Assembly: GCA_937900135.1 (NCBI GenBank)
Contig: CALCDJ010000054.1
Coordinates: 1-40,437, forward strand
Reading direction: 5' to 3'
Source: an uncultured Blautia sp.
Lineage (GTDB): Bacteria; Bacillota; Clostridia; Lachnospirales; Lachnospiraceae
DNA length: 40,437 nt
Position numbers and translations under genes: made by a program. The notes beneath the pieces are model-generated. The model was not told where the DNA came from, did not search any database, and saw only the letters and a list, made by a program, of their open reading frames with translations. Shown piece after piece: positions 23,745-32,603 of this stretch. How positions within the stretch are numbered: the stretch's first letter is position 1; the number at the start of each line of letters is the position of its first letter.

Positions 23745-24339
23745 TCACCTTTAAACGGGTAAATTCTTCACGCTCTTTTTCTTCCAGTGCATTCTGGATA
23801 TCTTTTGAAAGGGCTTCAAATTTGGGAATGGTGATGTTTTTCAGCGCGTTGGCACGTTTCTGTGTTTTTTTGATATTGGCAGCAAGACGAATCGCAGCAT
23901 TTTCCACCATGGAAAGGCGGATGGAAAGCTCTTTCACCTTTTCAAAGGCGGCCTTGGCTTCGTCCAGGGACATTTTGGTGCTGTAGTAAGCGTATGTGGG
24001 AATGTTGCTGGTTTTATCATATTCTACCAGGGGAATCTCTGTACCCATAACGCTTCTCGTCTTGATGCGGATGGAATTCTCAATGGGAACAGTATAGGCA
24101 ATCTGCTCTACAAAAGCAATTCCGAGCTCCATATTGGCTTTCTGGAGCGCGGCATAAGCCATACGGAAGGTTACATCGATCTGCGCCTGGATATCCTTGG
24201 CCTGATCAATAAGTTCCATTAGTTCCCGGATGAGAATATTCCGCTTCTTATCCATCAGCTCATATCCCTGGCGGGAAAGAGCCAGGGAATTTTTGGCAAG
24301 TATCAGGTTTCCCTTGGTGGGAAAGGTATTTGGATCCAT
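23716..24339 (-). CDS. atpD: V-type ATP synthase subunit D
   Basis: 207-aa central-stalk subunit, a long antiparallel coiled coil that rotates inside the A3B3 head. It begins 'MDPNTFPTKGNLILAKNSLALSRQGYELMDKKR', the conserved D-subunit N-terminus, and is helical almost throughout, with the conserved C-terminal coil 'RANALKNITIPKF'. Last gene of the operon, 18 bp after subunit B, with AGAGGTGATTGT before the ATG. Its 3' end overlaps the convergent DUF885 gene by 29 bp. Confidence 0.95.
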   Translation of the reverse strand: MDPNTFPTKGNLILAKNSLALSRQGYELMDKKRNILIRELMELIDQAKDIQAQIDVTFRMAYAALQKANMELGIAFVEQIAYTVPIENSIRIKTRSVMGTEIPLVEYDKTSNIPTYAYYSTKMSLDEAKAAFEKVKELSIRLSMVENAAIRLAANIKKTQKRANALKNITIPKFEALSKDIQNALEEKEREEFTRLKVIKRMKQAQE

Positions 24340-24357
24340 ACAATCACCTCTTTCCTG

Positions 24358-25740
24358 TTAGCGGACTGTTTCGCGATAGTATTTGTTCAGGATTTTGGTG
24401 TCAATACGATCCAGCTCTTCCTTAGGAAGAAGACCAAGAAGTTCCCAGCCTTTGTCAAGGGTTTCTGTGATGCTGCGGTTTTCTGTTTCGGTCTGGCCCA
24501 CAAATTCTGCTTCAAAGGCTTTACCGAATACCAGATACTGCTTGTCCAGAGGAGAAAGCTCATCTTCACCGATAACAGAAGCCAGAGCCCGGGCATCGCC
24601 TACCTTGGCATAGCAAGAGAAAAGCTGGTTGGCTACATCCTGATGATCCTCTCTGGTAAAGCCCTCACCAATACCGTCCTTCATCAGTCGGGAGAGAGAA
24701 GGCAGAACATTGATTGGCGGGTAGATTGCCTGTCCGTGAAGGGCACGATCCAGAACAATCTGTCCCTCTGTGATATATCCGGTGAGGTCAGGGATCGGAT
24801 GGGTAATATCATCATTTGGCATGGTCAGAATTGGAATCTGTGTTACAGAACCAGTTCCTCCCTGTACGATTCCGGCGCGCTCATAAAGGGTTGCCAGTTC
24901 ACTGTACAGATAACCAGGATATCCTTTTCTGGAAGGAATCTCACCCTTGGAAGAAGAAACTTCACGCATGGCTTCGCAGAAGGAGGTGATATCGGTCAGG
25001 ATTACCAGGATGTGCATTCCTTTTTCAAAAGCCAGATATTCTGCGGCGGTCAGAGCAATCTTTGGTGTCAGCAGACGTTCTACCACTGGGTCATTTGCCA
25101 GATTCAGGAACATAACTACATGATCAGAAGCGCCGCTTTCTTCAAAGGTACGGCGGAAAAATTCAGCAACATCGTATTTGACACCCATGGCTGCAAATAC
25201 AATAGCAAAATTTTCGTCAGAGTCGCTTCCAAGAGAAGCCTGCTGTACGATCTGAGCTGCCAGCTTGTCATGGGGAAGTCCGTTTCCTGAGAAGATCGGC
25301 AGCTTCTGACCGCGAATCAGAGTGGTGAGCCCATCAATAGCGGAGATACCGGTGTTAATGTAGTTTCTGGGGTATTCTCTGGTGACTGGATTCAGAGGAA
25401 GCCCGTTGATGTTCAGGCTTATCTCAGGAGAAATTTCTCCCAGTCCGTCAATGGGCTGTCCGATTCCGTTAAAGGTACGTCCCAGGATTTCCGGAGAAAG
25501 ACCAATCTCCATGGGATGTCCGGTAAGGCGTGTGTGGGTGTTTCCCAGGGACATGTTGTCTGTTCCTTCAAAAACCTGGATCACAGCCTTGTCTTCATAA
25601 ATTTCAATGATACGGCCAATCTTTTCTGTTCCGTCGTCCATGCGGAATTCTACGATTTCTTCATAGGAGGCGTGTTTCACTCCCTCCAGGACCACGAGAG
25701 GGCCGTTTATTTCGCTTAAACCTAAATATTCAATTGCCAT
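24358..25740 (-). CDS. atpB: V-type ATP synthase subunit B
   Basis: 460-aa non-catalytic nucleotide-binding subunit of the A3B3 head. N-terminal beta-barrel followed by the RecA-like domain. The P-loop is degenerate ('FSGNGLPHDKLAAQI' where subunit A has GGFGTGKT), as is normal for B. Further conserved stretches are 'VFAAMGVKYDVAEFFRRTFEE', 'FLNLANDPVVERLLTP' and 'GSVTQIPILTMPNDDITHPIPDLTGYITEGQI'. The start at 25740 uses AAGGAGG ten bases upstream; a TTG at 25749 would overlap that site. It follows subunit A by 18 bp. Confidence 0.96.
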   Translation of the reverse strand: MAIEYLGLSEINGPLVVLEGVKHASYEEIVEFRMDDGTEKIGRIIEIYEDKAVIQVFEGTDNMSLGNTHTRLTGHPMEIGLSPEILGRTFNGIGQPIDGLGEISPEISLNINGLPLNPVTREYPRNYINTGISAIDGLTTLIRGQKLPIFSGNGLPHDKLAAQIVQQASLGSDSDENFAIVFAAMGVKYDVAEFFRRTFEESGASDHVVMFLNLANDPVVERLLTPKIALTAAEYLAFEKGMHILVILTDITSFCEAMREVSSSKGEIPSRKGYPGYLYSELATLYERAGIVQGGTGSVTQIPILTMPNDDITHPIPDLTGYITEGQIVLDRALHGQAIYPPINVLPSLSRLMKDGIGEGFTREDHQDVANQLFSCYAKVGDARALASVIGEDELSPLDKQYLVFGKAFEAEFVGQTETENRSITETLDKGWELLGLLPKEELDRIDTKILNKYYRETVR

Positions 25741-25758
25741 ATAAACCAATCCTCCTTA

Positions 25759-27528
25759 TCAGCCGTTGCGTTCTAATACGTTGTTGTAGAAGGTATCAAT
25801 GTCCTTCTGATACTGTTCAAACTGTTCCAGATCATTGTTTGGAACGTCATATTTAATAGAAATAATACGTTCAAAAATGTTGTCTTCTTTCAGTACGGAA
25901 ACCGGCATTCCCCGGTTGACCAGAGCTCTGGATTTCTTATAGAGGTACAGGATGGTTTCCATCATCAGGAACTGTTTTTTCATAGGAACACAGGTATCCT
26001 GGTCATGGAAGGCATTCTGCTGAAGGAAGCCCAGACGGATGACACGGGCGATTTCCAGTGTCAGTTTCTGGTCATCTGGAAGTACATCGCTTCCGATCAG
26101 CTTTACAATTTCCATTAAGGAACTTTCCTGGTTTAAGATAGCCATAATCTGGTTTCGGTCGGAGACGAATTTCGGAGAAACATTCTGACGGTACCAGGGG
26201 CTTAAATCCTCCAGGTATTCACTGTAGCTGGTGAGCCAGTGGATTGCCGGGAAGTGACGGGCATATGCCAGAGATTTATCCAATCCCCAGAAACAGCGGA
26301 CAAAACGTTTGGTGTTCTGTGTAACTGGTTCGGAGAAGTCACCGCCCTGTGGAGAAACAGCGCCGATGATGGACACAGAGCCTTCTGTTCCGTTTAAGTT
26401 CTGCATCATGCCGGCTCTCTCATAAAAGGCAGACAGCTTGGAGGCCAGATAAGCAGGGAAACCTTCTTCTGCAGGCATTTCCTCCAGACGTCCGGAAAGT
26501 TCACGAAGCGCCTCTGCCCAACGGGAAGTGGAATCTGCCATGATTGCCACGTCATAACCCATATCACGGTAATATTCTGCCAGAGTAACACCGGTATAGA
26601 TAGATGCCTCACGAGCTGCCACTGGCATGTTGGAGGTGTTGGCAATCAGGGTGGTACGGTCCATCATCAGGTTGCCGGATTTGGGGTCGATCAGCTTGCT
26701 GAAATCCTCCAGAACCTGTGTCATTTCGTTTCCACGCTCTCCGCAGCCGATATAAATAATGATATCTGCGTCAGACCATTTGGCGATCTGGTGCTGTGTC
26801 ATGGTTTTTCCAGTTCCGAATCCGCCTGGGATGGCAGCGGTTCCTCCTTTTGCAATGGGGAACAGGGTATCCAGGATACGCTGCCCGGTAACAAGAGGAA
26901 CGCTGGCGGGAAAACGCATATGGGTAGGGCGGGGAATACGGATGGGCCATTTCTGAGCCAGACTTAAATCCCTGGTAGTTCCATCTGGGAGCTGCAGGGT
27001 AACAATGGGCTCCAGAATGGTGTAAGCGCCGTCTGGCGCAGCTTTGATTACAGTTCCTTCCGGGATATTGGGAGGAACCATGGACTTGTGTACAATGGAA
27101 AGGGTTTCCTGTGTCTCAGCGATAATTGTGCCGGGTCCTACGTTATCCCCTTCTTTTACAGTAAGATGTACGTCCCATTTTTTTTCTGTGTCCAGAGAAT
27201 CTACACTGACACCTCTGGAAATATATTTGCCGGAAGATTTGGCAATCTCTTCCAGTGGACGCTGAATACCGTCAAAAATGTTATGGATGATTCCAGGGCC
27301 AAGAAGTACAGAGAGAGCGTCTCCCGTCCCGGTTACGGTTTCACCGGGACGAAGACCAGTTGTTTCCTCGAAGACCTGAACGGTTGTCATGCCCTTTTTC
27401 AGACCAATGACTTCACCTACCAGATTTTCTTTTCCCACATAAACCATCTCGGAGATTTTGAAACCACAGTCACCCTTTAAGTAGATGACAGGTCCGTTGA
27501 TCCCATAAATAATTCCTGTTTTATGCAT
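25759..27528 (-). CDS. atpA: V-type ATP synthase catalytic subunit A
   Basis: 589-aa catalytic subunit. It has the N-terminal barrel, the non-homologous insertion typical of A subunits (about 110-190), the Walker A loop GGFGTGKT at about residues 232-239, 'GCGERGNEMTQVLEDF' with the catalytic glutamate, 'MADSTSRWAEALRE' and 'GSVSIIGAVSPQGGDFSEPV'. ATP hydrolysis or synthesis here drives or uses rotation of the K ring. The start at 27528 follows GGAGGACCACACC and overlaps the end of subunit E by 8 bp; a longer frame to 27582 lies inside the E gene. Confidence 0.96.
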   Translation of the reverse strand: MHKTGIIYGINGPVIYLKGDCGFKISEMVYVGKENLVGEVIGLKKGMTTVQVFEETTGLRPGETVTGTGDALSVLLGPGIIHNIFDGIQRPLEEIAKSSGKYISRGVSVDSLDTEKKWDVHLTVKEGDNVGPGTIIAETQETLSIVHKSMVPPNIPEGTVIKAAPDGAYTILEPIVTLQLPDGTTRDLSLAQKWPIRIPRPTHMRFPASVPLVTGQRILDTLFPIAKGGTAAIPGGFGTGKTMTQHQIAKWSDADIIIYIGCGERGNEMTQVLEDFSKLIDPKSGNLMMDRTTLIANTSNMPVAAREASIYTGVTLAEYYRDMGYDVAIMADSTSRWAEALRELSGRLEEMPAEEGFPAYLASKLSAFYERAGMMQNLNGTEGSVSIIGAVSPQGGDFSEPVTQNTKRFVRCFWGLDKSLAYARHFPAIHWLTSYSEYLEDLSPWYRQNVSPKFVSDRNQIMAILNQESSLMEIVKLIGSDVLPDDQKLTLEIARVIRLGFLQQNAFHDQDTCVPMKKQFLMMETILYLYKKSRALVNRGMPVSVLKEDNIFERIISIKYDVPNNDLEQFEQYQKDIDTFYNNVLERNG

Positions 27529-28108
27529 GGTGTGGTCCTCCGTCAAATGTAAATTCTTTGTATAATGCCTGGAAGTTTCCAAGGAAGGAGTTGTCGATGA
27601 GAATATTTTTTGTGGGAATGGTAGCTTTTATGCCCCCCATAAAGTTCTCTTTTGATACCTGAATGGGAAATCCGGTACGTTGGCTTAATGCCTGTACCCG
27701 ATCTGTTTCTTCGGAAGAAAGATAAATCTGAAGTTCATCCTCACCGGCAAAATCCCGGGCTTCCTGGATCTTTTTGCAGAGATAGTCTTCATACTCCGGT
27801 GCCAGCATAAATGCTTCCAGATGTTGTTTGACTTCTGCAAAGAGGGAGTCCTTTAATTCGTTCTGCTTTTTTGTCCAGTTACGTTTCATGGTAATCTGCT
27901 GAGTGGAGAGCGCTTTGTTTACTTCGCGCTTTGCATTTTCTGTTTCAGCTTTGATTTCAGCTTCTGCCTGAGCAAGAGCTGTTTGTTTATGTTTTTCCAG
28001 CATATCGGAAAGAGTCTTTTTATGTTCTTCGATCTCTTTGGAGGCGTCGTCCCTGGCTTCTTCCACGGATGCGTCATAAAAATGCTGTAATTTTTCATCA
28101 ATTGTCAT
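27521..28108 (-). CDS. atpE: V-type ATP synthase subunit E (peripheral stalk)
   Basis: 195-aa subunit. The N-terminal ~100 residues are a continuous charged, Ala/Lys/Glu-rich helix that pairs with subunit G to form a peripheral stalk. The C-terminal globular domain (about 105-195) has the family pattern 'GGIKATIPTKNILIDNSFLGNFQALYKEF', which docks on the B subunit. It starts 12 bp after subunit F. In Enterococcus ntpE precedes ntpC, whereas here E comes directly before A. Confidence 0.88.
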   Translation of the reverse strand: MTIDEKLQHFYDASVEEARDDASKEIEEHKKTLSDMLEKHKQTALAQAEAEIKAETENAKREVNKALSTQQITMKRNWTKKQNELKDSLFAEVKQHLEAFMLAPEYEDYLCKKIQEARDFAGEDELQIYLSSEETDRVQALSQRTGFPIQVSKENFMGGIKATIPTKNILIDNSFLGNFQALYKEFTFDGGPHHA

Positions 28109-28120
28109 ATGATCACCTGC

Positions 28121-28429
28121 CTATAGTTTTAATCCGATTGCCTCATTTACATATGAAGTAATAAAATCTGGTTTGCGTCCAGTACCGTGTCTGTCAGGAA
28201 TTTCAATAATCAGAGGTGTTTTGTGATGGAGTTTGACTTCGTCCACAAGTTCGGGAAATTCTCTGCCGAATTTTTCCGTGAGGAGAACAATGCCGATCTC
28301 CTTGTTGGAAAAAGCGGTCTGAAGCGCTTCGCGAAGTTCTTCCCGTTCATGGACAACCACACCTTCCACACCTGCCAGCCGCATTCCTGTGTAGGTATCG
28401 ATATTGTCGCTGATTAAAAACATCTGCAT
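28121..28429 (-). CDS. atpF: V-type ATP synthase subunit F
   Basis: 102-aa central-stalk protein with a Rossmann-like fold. It shows 'MFLISDNIDTYTGMRLAGVEG', 'EIGIVLLTEKFGREFPELVDEV' and 'TPLIIEIPDRHG', the conserved turns of subunit F (NtpG in Enterococcus), which binds subunit D and the rotor. The ATG lies one base after the subunit K stop codon, so the two are probably coupled. Size is typical for the family. Confidence 0.92.
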   Translation of the reverse strand: MQMFLISDNIDTYTGMRLAGVEGVVVHEREELREALQTAFSNKEIGIVLLTEKFGREFPELVDEVKLHHKTPLIIEIPDRHGTGRKPDFITSYVNEAIGLKL

Positions 28430-28430
28430 C

Positions 28431-28862
28431 TTATAACTGTCCCAGGATCATGAAGGAAATGATCAGACCATAAAGAGCAACACCTTCGGCAAGACCTACG
28501 AAAATCAGGGATTTACCAAGGATGCTCTGGTCTTCGCTGATGGCACCAAGAGCAGCACTTGCCGCGCTGGCAACGGCAATACCACCACCAATACAGGAAA
28601 GACCGGTTACCAGTGCAGCTGCAATGTAACCAAGACCGGTAGCAAGACCACTTTCAGCACCGGCAGCAGCCTGTACGTTGCTTCCGCCTGCGAACATAAC
28701 GGCGATGGCTACCAACATGGTTCCAAAGAAGAAAAAGGCGTTGAGTCCAATGGTAGTTTTATAACGGCCACGGTTCTTTTCTCCAAGGAGATAGTAGCCA
28801 AAAGGAAGGATAATGCTTAATACCAGTGCAATTGCAAGTACGATTTGAGTAATAACTGTCAT
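28431..28862 (-). CDS. atpK: V-type ATP synthase subunit K (membrane rotor ring)
   Basis: 143-aa proteolipid with four hydrophobic helices (about 2-25, 38-61, 74-102 and 115-141), that is, two fused hairpins as in V-type rotors. The ion-binding glutamate is in the last helix ('IFVGLAEGVALYGLIISFMIL'). The first hairpin has no acidic residue. The Thr/Gln residues that help bind Na+ in Enterococcus NtpK are not evident in the equivalent helix ('LNAFFFFGTMLVAIAVM'), so the coupling ion cannot be assumed to be Na+. The start at 28862 follows AAGGAGG; a longer frame upstream is polar and unlike the family. Confidence 0.92.
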   Translation of the reverse strand: MTVITQIVLAIALVLSIILPFGYYLLGEKNRGRYKTTIGLNAFFFFGTMLVAIAVMFAGGSNVQAAAGAESGLATGLGYIAAALVTGLSCIGGGIAVASAASAALGAISEDQSILGKSLIFVGLAEGVALYGLIISFMILGQL

Positions 28863-28928
28863 AATAAATGACCTCCTTATATTGTATGATTGAATGTAAT
28901 GTCTGCGGCATAAAAGAGCAGACAATAT

Positions 28929-30851
28929 TTATTTTGAGCGGAAAGGCTCAAATTTTCTTCCGGTTCCTTTATAGAAACGGCTGAAAATCTCATAATATTC
29001 CAGACGAAGCACCTGGATACCTACGATCAGACCTTCCATACCACAGACAAAAAGGTTGCCCAGAATGACCACAGGCCAGCTGATGCTTCCGCTTTCTGCA
29101 CCTGCCAGCATGAGAACTACTTCCATCATAGCAGCATGACTGACAGCGAAGGCTCCGATTCGCACAAAGGAAAGTGTATTGGAAAAGTAACTCAGCAGAA
29201 CTTCAAACATTTCAAAGAAGCCCTGTACAATAAACATTCCTTTTTGTTTCGGCATGATTTCCGCTTTTTTCTCCACCAGATTGGTGAGTGGCTCTTTGAA
29301 AAAGATGATGAGCAGCGGAAGGACAAACATGATACATAATACAATGGTTCCCGGAAGTTTCTTGCCGGAAACAAACAAAGCGATCACAGCAACAGCAGAG
29401 CCGTAGAAAACAAGTCCGGCAACTGCGTTGGTATCAAACCAGGTTTTTTCCACATCTTTGGCTCGATAGGAATTGATAATGTTAAAGATCATACAAAGAA
29501 GAATGAGGAACATACCAAACCCTATGGCAATAACAAACACGGTATTCAGCTTTCCAATGAAAGGAACCGTTGTCATAGCTTCCATTGGGCGAAGCCAGAG
29601 AGCCGGAATCACATCTTCAAATCCGAAAATACTTCCGAACATAAAACCAAAGAAGGTAGAGAATATACCGGCGCAGCTGATGATTCCTGCCAGATCAATC
29701 TTTTTGAATTTATACAGGAGAAATCCGCCGATAAACAGCAGAAGTCCCTGGCCCACATCTCCAAACATGGCTCCGAAAATAAAGGAGTAGGTAATAGCAA
29801 CGAACCAGGTAGGGTCCATTTCTCCATAGGCGGGCAGGCCGTACATTTTGATATACATTTCAAAAGGTTTGAAAAGCTTTGGATTTTTCAGTTTGGTAGG
29901 GGGCTTTTTGGAGATGGCAGTGCTTTCGTCTTCCATAAGACAGAAGATGCGTTTGTCCTCCTTGATGTCTTCGCGGAATGCTTTGGCATCGGTTTCGCTC
30001 ATCCAACCGCAAAGGATGTAGAATACATCATGTTCGCCCTTGGTACAGGCTGCCAGCCTGCGGACATCGAAGTTACGGGAAAGCTTTTCAATGGCAGTTT
30101 TTGCTGTTGTGATATTCTCGGAATTATCAGCAAGAAATTGTTTCCAGGCCGCTTTGTTGTCTTCTCGCTTCTGGTGAAGTTCCCGATGTCTGGCATCGAG
30201 ACGTTCAAAAGCAACTTTGGCTGTACCTTCGTAAGCGTCTGGGATAAAAATCTGTTCAAAATGCATGGAAGAATAAACGGCATGAATCTTATGTGTCTGG
30301 CGATGGGGTACAAAATACAGGCCATACACATACTGGTCATCTTCCTCACATTTGATAAAAAGCGTGTCCAGATTCGCATAAATGTATTTTTCAAATTTAT
30401 GAAAATACTGTTTTTCAATTCTTCCAAACCGATAATGAATATATTCAAATTTCAGAATAGAAGAAACATCGTAGTCCAGATTTTTGAAGGGACGGATAAT
30501 CTTCAGAGAGTCGGTAACTGTGGTATGCTCCTTTTCAATTTCCTCCCGTTCCTCACGGATCTTTTCCGCCTTCGCCTGGATACTTCGGATCAGGGCAAGA
30601 GCTTCTTCAATAGACACCTCTTTTGGCGGTGTCTTTTCCGGGTTGTCCAATTCCTCGTAGAAGCCGTTGATGGTAGAAAGGGCTTCTTTATAGGGATTGA
30701 TTTCCAAAAATGGCGTCAGATTTGTGACTTCCGTTAATTCTGACAGAGCATTTTCCAGGTGGATTTCGTATTTGGATAAATACGTATTTACCACTCGGTC
30801 AATATCCGTTTTTGGCCCGGTGATGCTTAAAAATTTCATTTTTTCAATCAC
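28929..30851 (-). CDS. atpI: V-type ATP synthase subunit I (a subunit)
   Basis: 640-aa stator subunit with a soluble, coiled-coil N-terminal half (about 1-335) and a membrane half with about seven to eight helices forming the ion half-channels. Conserved are 'PTWFVAITYSFIFGAMFGDVGQGLLLF' and 'LSYFSNTLSFVRIGAFAVSHAAMMEVVLMLAG', where the Arg faces the rotor glutamate, and 'LRLEYYEIFSRFYKGTGRKFEPF' at the C-terminus. It starts with GTG at 30851, with GGAGG eight bases upstream; the ATG at 30839 is too far from that site. Confidence 0.95.
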   Translation of the reverse strand: MIEKMKFLSITGPKTDIDRVVNTYLSKYEIHLENALSELTEVTNLTPFLEINPYKEALSTINGFYEELDNPEKTPPKEVSIEEALALIRSIQAKAEKIREEREEIEKEHTTVTDSLKIIRPFKNLDYDVSSILKFEYIHYRFGRIEKQYFHKFEKYIYANLDTLFIKCEEDDQYVYGLYFVPHRQTHKIHAVYSSMHFEQIFIPDAYEGTAKVAFERLDARHRELHQKREDNKAAWKQFLADNSENITTAKTAIEKLSRNFDVRRLAACTKGEHDVFYILCGWMSETDAKAFREDIKEDKRIFCLMEDESTAISKKPPTKLKNPKLFKPFEMYIKMYGLPAYGEMDPTWFVAITYSFIFGAMFGDVGQGLLLFIGGFLLYKFKKIDLAGIISCAGIFSTFFGFMFGSIFGFEDVIPALWLRPMEAMTTVPFIGKLNTVFVIAIGFGMFLILLCMIFNIINSYRAKDVEKTWFDTNAVAGLVFYGSAVAVIALFVSGKKLPGTIVLCIMFVLPLLIIFFKEPLTNLVEKKAEIMPKQKGMFIVQGFFEMFEVLLSYFSNTLSFVRIGAFAVSHAAMMEVVLMLAGAESGSISWPVVILGNLFVCGMEGLIVGIQVLRLEYYEIFSRFYKGTGRKFEPFRSK

Positions 30852-30869
30852 AGTAAATACCTCCGGGTA

Positions 30870-31919
30870 TTAGTTGTTGCGAATATAGCGCATTGCTTCG
30901 TCTGGTGAGACGCCGTAACGCACACATTCGATTGCAATGGTTAGACGGTTTACTTCATGTTCCTTATGATAGAGATAGGAATAAAGAACAGCTACGGAAT
31001 AAGGATCCTTTCGGGCTTCCTTTTCCAGAATATCTCGAAGAATACAGTTATAAAATTCCTCCAGATTGAGAGTGGTCAGCTGATCATATTTCTTTCCATA
31101 ATAAGTTTTACTGAAGATCTGTCGGGATTCCTCGTAAGAACCGGCTTCTACAAGAGCATTCAGTTCTTCCTTTTTCAGATGGTAATTCATGGGAATCAGC
31201 AGTGCATAAATGTCTGCCGGAGCCATCTGGAAGTATCGTTTGGAACGATGGATGAACTGAAGATTCAGCAGGTCAAATTTTTCGCCGTAGGCCATGGTAA
31301 TCTCAGCCAGATCGTTGCCCTTGAACATTTTTTTGCGCACATTCCAGATCTGGGTAAAATAATAAAGGTCTAATGCCATGCCGTAGTCAAACAACAAAGC
31401 ATTTTCATGCTCCAGAATGTGAGACAGCGGCAGATAAAACTCATTTCCCTTCAGGGCGTTGATAAATTCTTCCATGGTGCTGCAGGCAGCCAGGCGATCC
31501 AGATCCAGTTTGGAGTGGAGACGGAAAAAATCTCTGTAGGGAGAAAGATCCAAAGGATTTGTATTCCGATGGTCGAAAAGATTAGTCATCAGTTCTTTCA
31601 GAACGCGGATCTCATATCTCTTTGAGTACAGCTCCAGAAAACGTCTTTGTTTTGGATTGGCGAAATGATAGACTCGGGAAAAATTTCTGAAGATGGATTT
31701 TTTCAGAAGTTTTTCTATGTCACCACGATGCAGGGCGTTTTCGTCCAGGGAAGACCAGACGCTGGAATATTCAGGAGTCCGTTTCAAATATGCTACCACC
31801 TGGGGGACATTGGGGAGCTGAATAATTTCCGAGAGCTGTTCTTCTGTGACAAGTTTACTCTGCATGGCGCGGATTTTGGTGGTAAGTCCGCTATAAGAGA
31901 GGACACTTCCCATTTTCAT
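30870..31919 (-). CDS. atpC: V-type ATP synthase subunit C
   Basis: 349-aa AC39/d-type subunit, a three-domain all-helical funnel that links the central stalk to the membrane ring. Family patterns include 'YSGLTTKIRAMQSKLVTEEQL', repeated Y-x-R helices ('YSKRYEIRVLKELM') and 'MALDLYYFTQIWNVRKK'. Start codons crowd here (GTG 31922, ATG 31919, ATG 31913); ATG 31919 fits AAAGGAAGTG best. It stands before subunit I, unlike Enterococcus where C follows E. Confidence 0.88.
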   Translation of the reverse strand: MKMGSVLSYSGLTTKIRAMQSKLVTEEQLSEIIQLPNVPQVVAYLKRTPEYSSVWSSLDENALHRGDIEKLLKKSIFRNFSRVYHFANPKQRRFLELYSKRYEIRVLKELMTNLFDHRNTNPLDLSPYRDFFRLHSKLDLDRLAACSTMEEFINALKGNEFYLPLSHILEHENALLFDYGMALDLYYFTQIWNVRKKMFKGNDLAEITMAYGEKFDLLNLQFIHRSKRYFQMAPADIYALLIPMNYHLKKEELNALVEAGSYEESRQIFSKTYYGKKYDQLTTLNLEEFYNCILRDILEKEARKDPYSVAVLYSYLYHKEHEVNRLTIAIECVRYGVSPDEAMRYIRNN

Positions 31920-32028
31920 CACTTCCTTTCCTTTATGATTTGGGTTCTCGCTTTTATAGAAAAAGCTTCTGCATTCTGTAACAGATACAGAAAATCAATG
32001 CCGGATTGTCAAACCGGGAATCCGGGAA

Positions 32029-32340
32029 TCAACGCTCCAGCAATTGATGAAACAAGTCTCTGGAAAGGCATTCATGGTTCTTTTCGTAATAAGAATCTAA
32101 CGCAGCAAAAGCCTGCTCCGTATCGTTGCGAAGCAAGGCGAGCTGTTTGTCTTTGTCTTTTTCCAGGTCGGCGCGGATCTGCTGTATTTTTGCATTGGTT
32201 TTGGCTTCCAGTTCGGAATCGAAGGTTTTGCATTGCTGCTCCATTTCAGAAGAAAGCTGATTCTTTGTCTGGTCGGCCTCTTCTTTGATGTGCTTGGCAG
32301 TGATTTCGATTTCGGCTAACTTACTTAGTATTTGTTCCAT
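32029..32340 (-). CDS. V-type ATP synthase subunit G/H (peripheral stalk)
   Basis: 103-aa almost wholly helical, charged protein ('ILSKLAEIEITAKHIKEEADQTKNQLSSEMEQQ', later 'IQQIRADLEKDKDKQL'). Size, composition and first place in the operon fit the peripheral-stalk partner of subunit E (G in Thermus, NtpF in Enterococcus, AhaH in archaea). The sequence itself is too low in complexity for a sure family call. The start at 32340 follows AAGGAGGGTGCAG; a longer frame upstream passes through the promoter. Confidence 0.75.
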   Translation of the reverse strand: MEQILSKLAEIEITAKHIKEEADQTKNQLSSEMEQQCKTFDSELEAKTNAKIQQIRADLEKDKDKQLALLRNDTEQAFAALDSYYEKNHECLSRDLFHQLLER

Positions 32341-32382
32341 CTGCACCCTCCTTTTTAATATGTTTTCTTTGATTCGGTACAT

Positions 32383-32412
32383 ATAATACACCCAATACAT
32401 GAAAAATACCAA
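32383..32412 (-). promoter_or_regulatory. Promoter candidate of the V-ATPase operon
   Basis: Minus-strand TTGGTA (32407-32412), 18-bp spacer, TATTAT (32383-32388), about 40 bases before the first start codon. The nine genes behind it are closely spaced with no internal terminator. Confidence 0.5.
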
Positions 32413-32525
32413 CATAAAATGAAAAAAATTTGTGAACATTGTTTCCGACTAATGGTCGAAGAAGAATTACAGAAAGACGAAAAAGGCTGTTTGGGCGTAT
32501 TGGATAGGTTTTTACTGGATTTTTC

Positions 32526-32554
32526 TTGCCAGAAAAATGGAAACCATGTATAGT
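32526..32554 (+). promoter_or_regulatory. trmB promoter
   Basis: TTGCCA (32526-32531), 17-bp spacer, TATAGT (32549-32554), about 50 bases before the trmB start. Confidence 0.6.
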
Positions 32555-32603
32555 ATTCTTGATTGTCCTTATATAAAGTATTGACAAAAAAGCGGAGGAT
32601 ATT

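Noticed and set aside
30030..30737. 235-codon frame antisense to V-ATPase subunit I
   Set aside because: Shadow frame with no start signal; subunit I is well supported.
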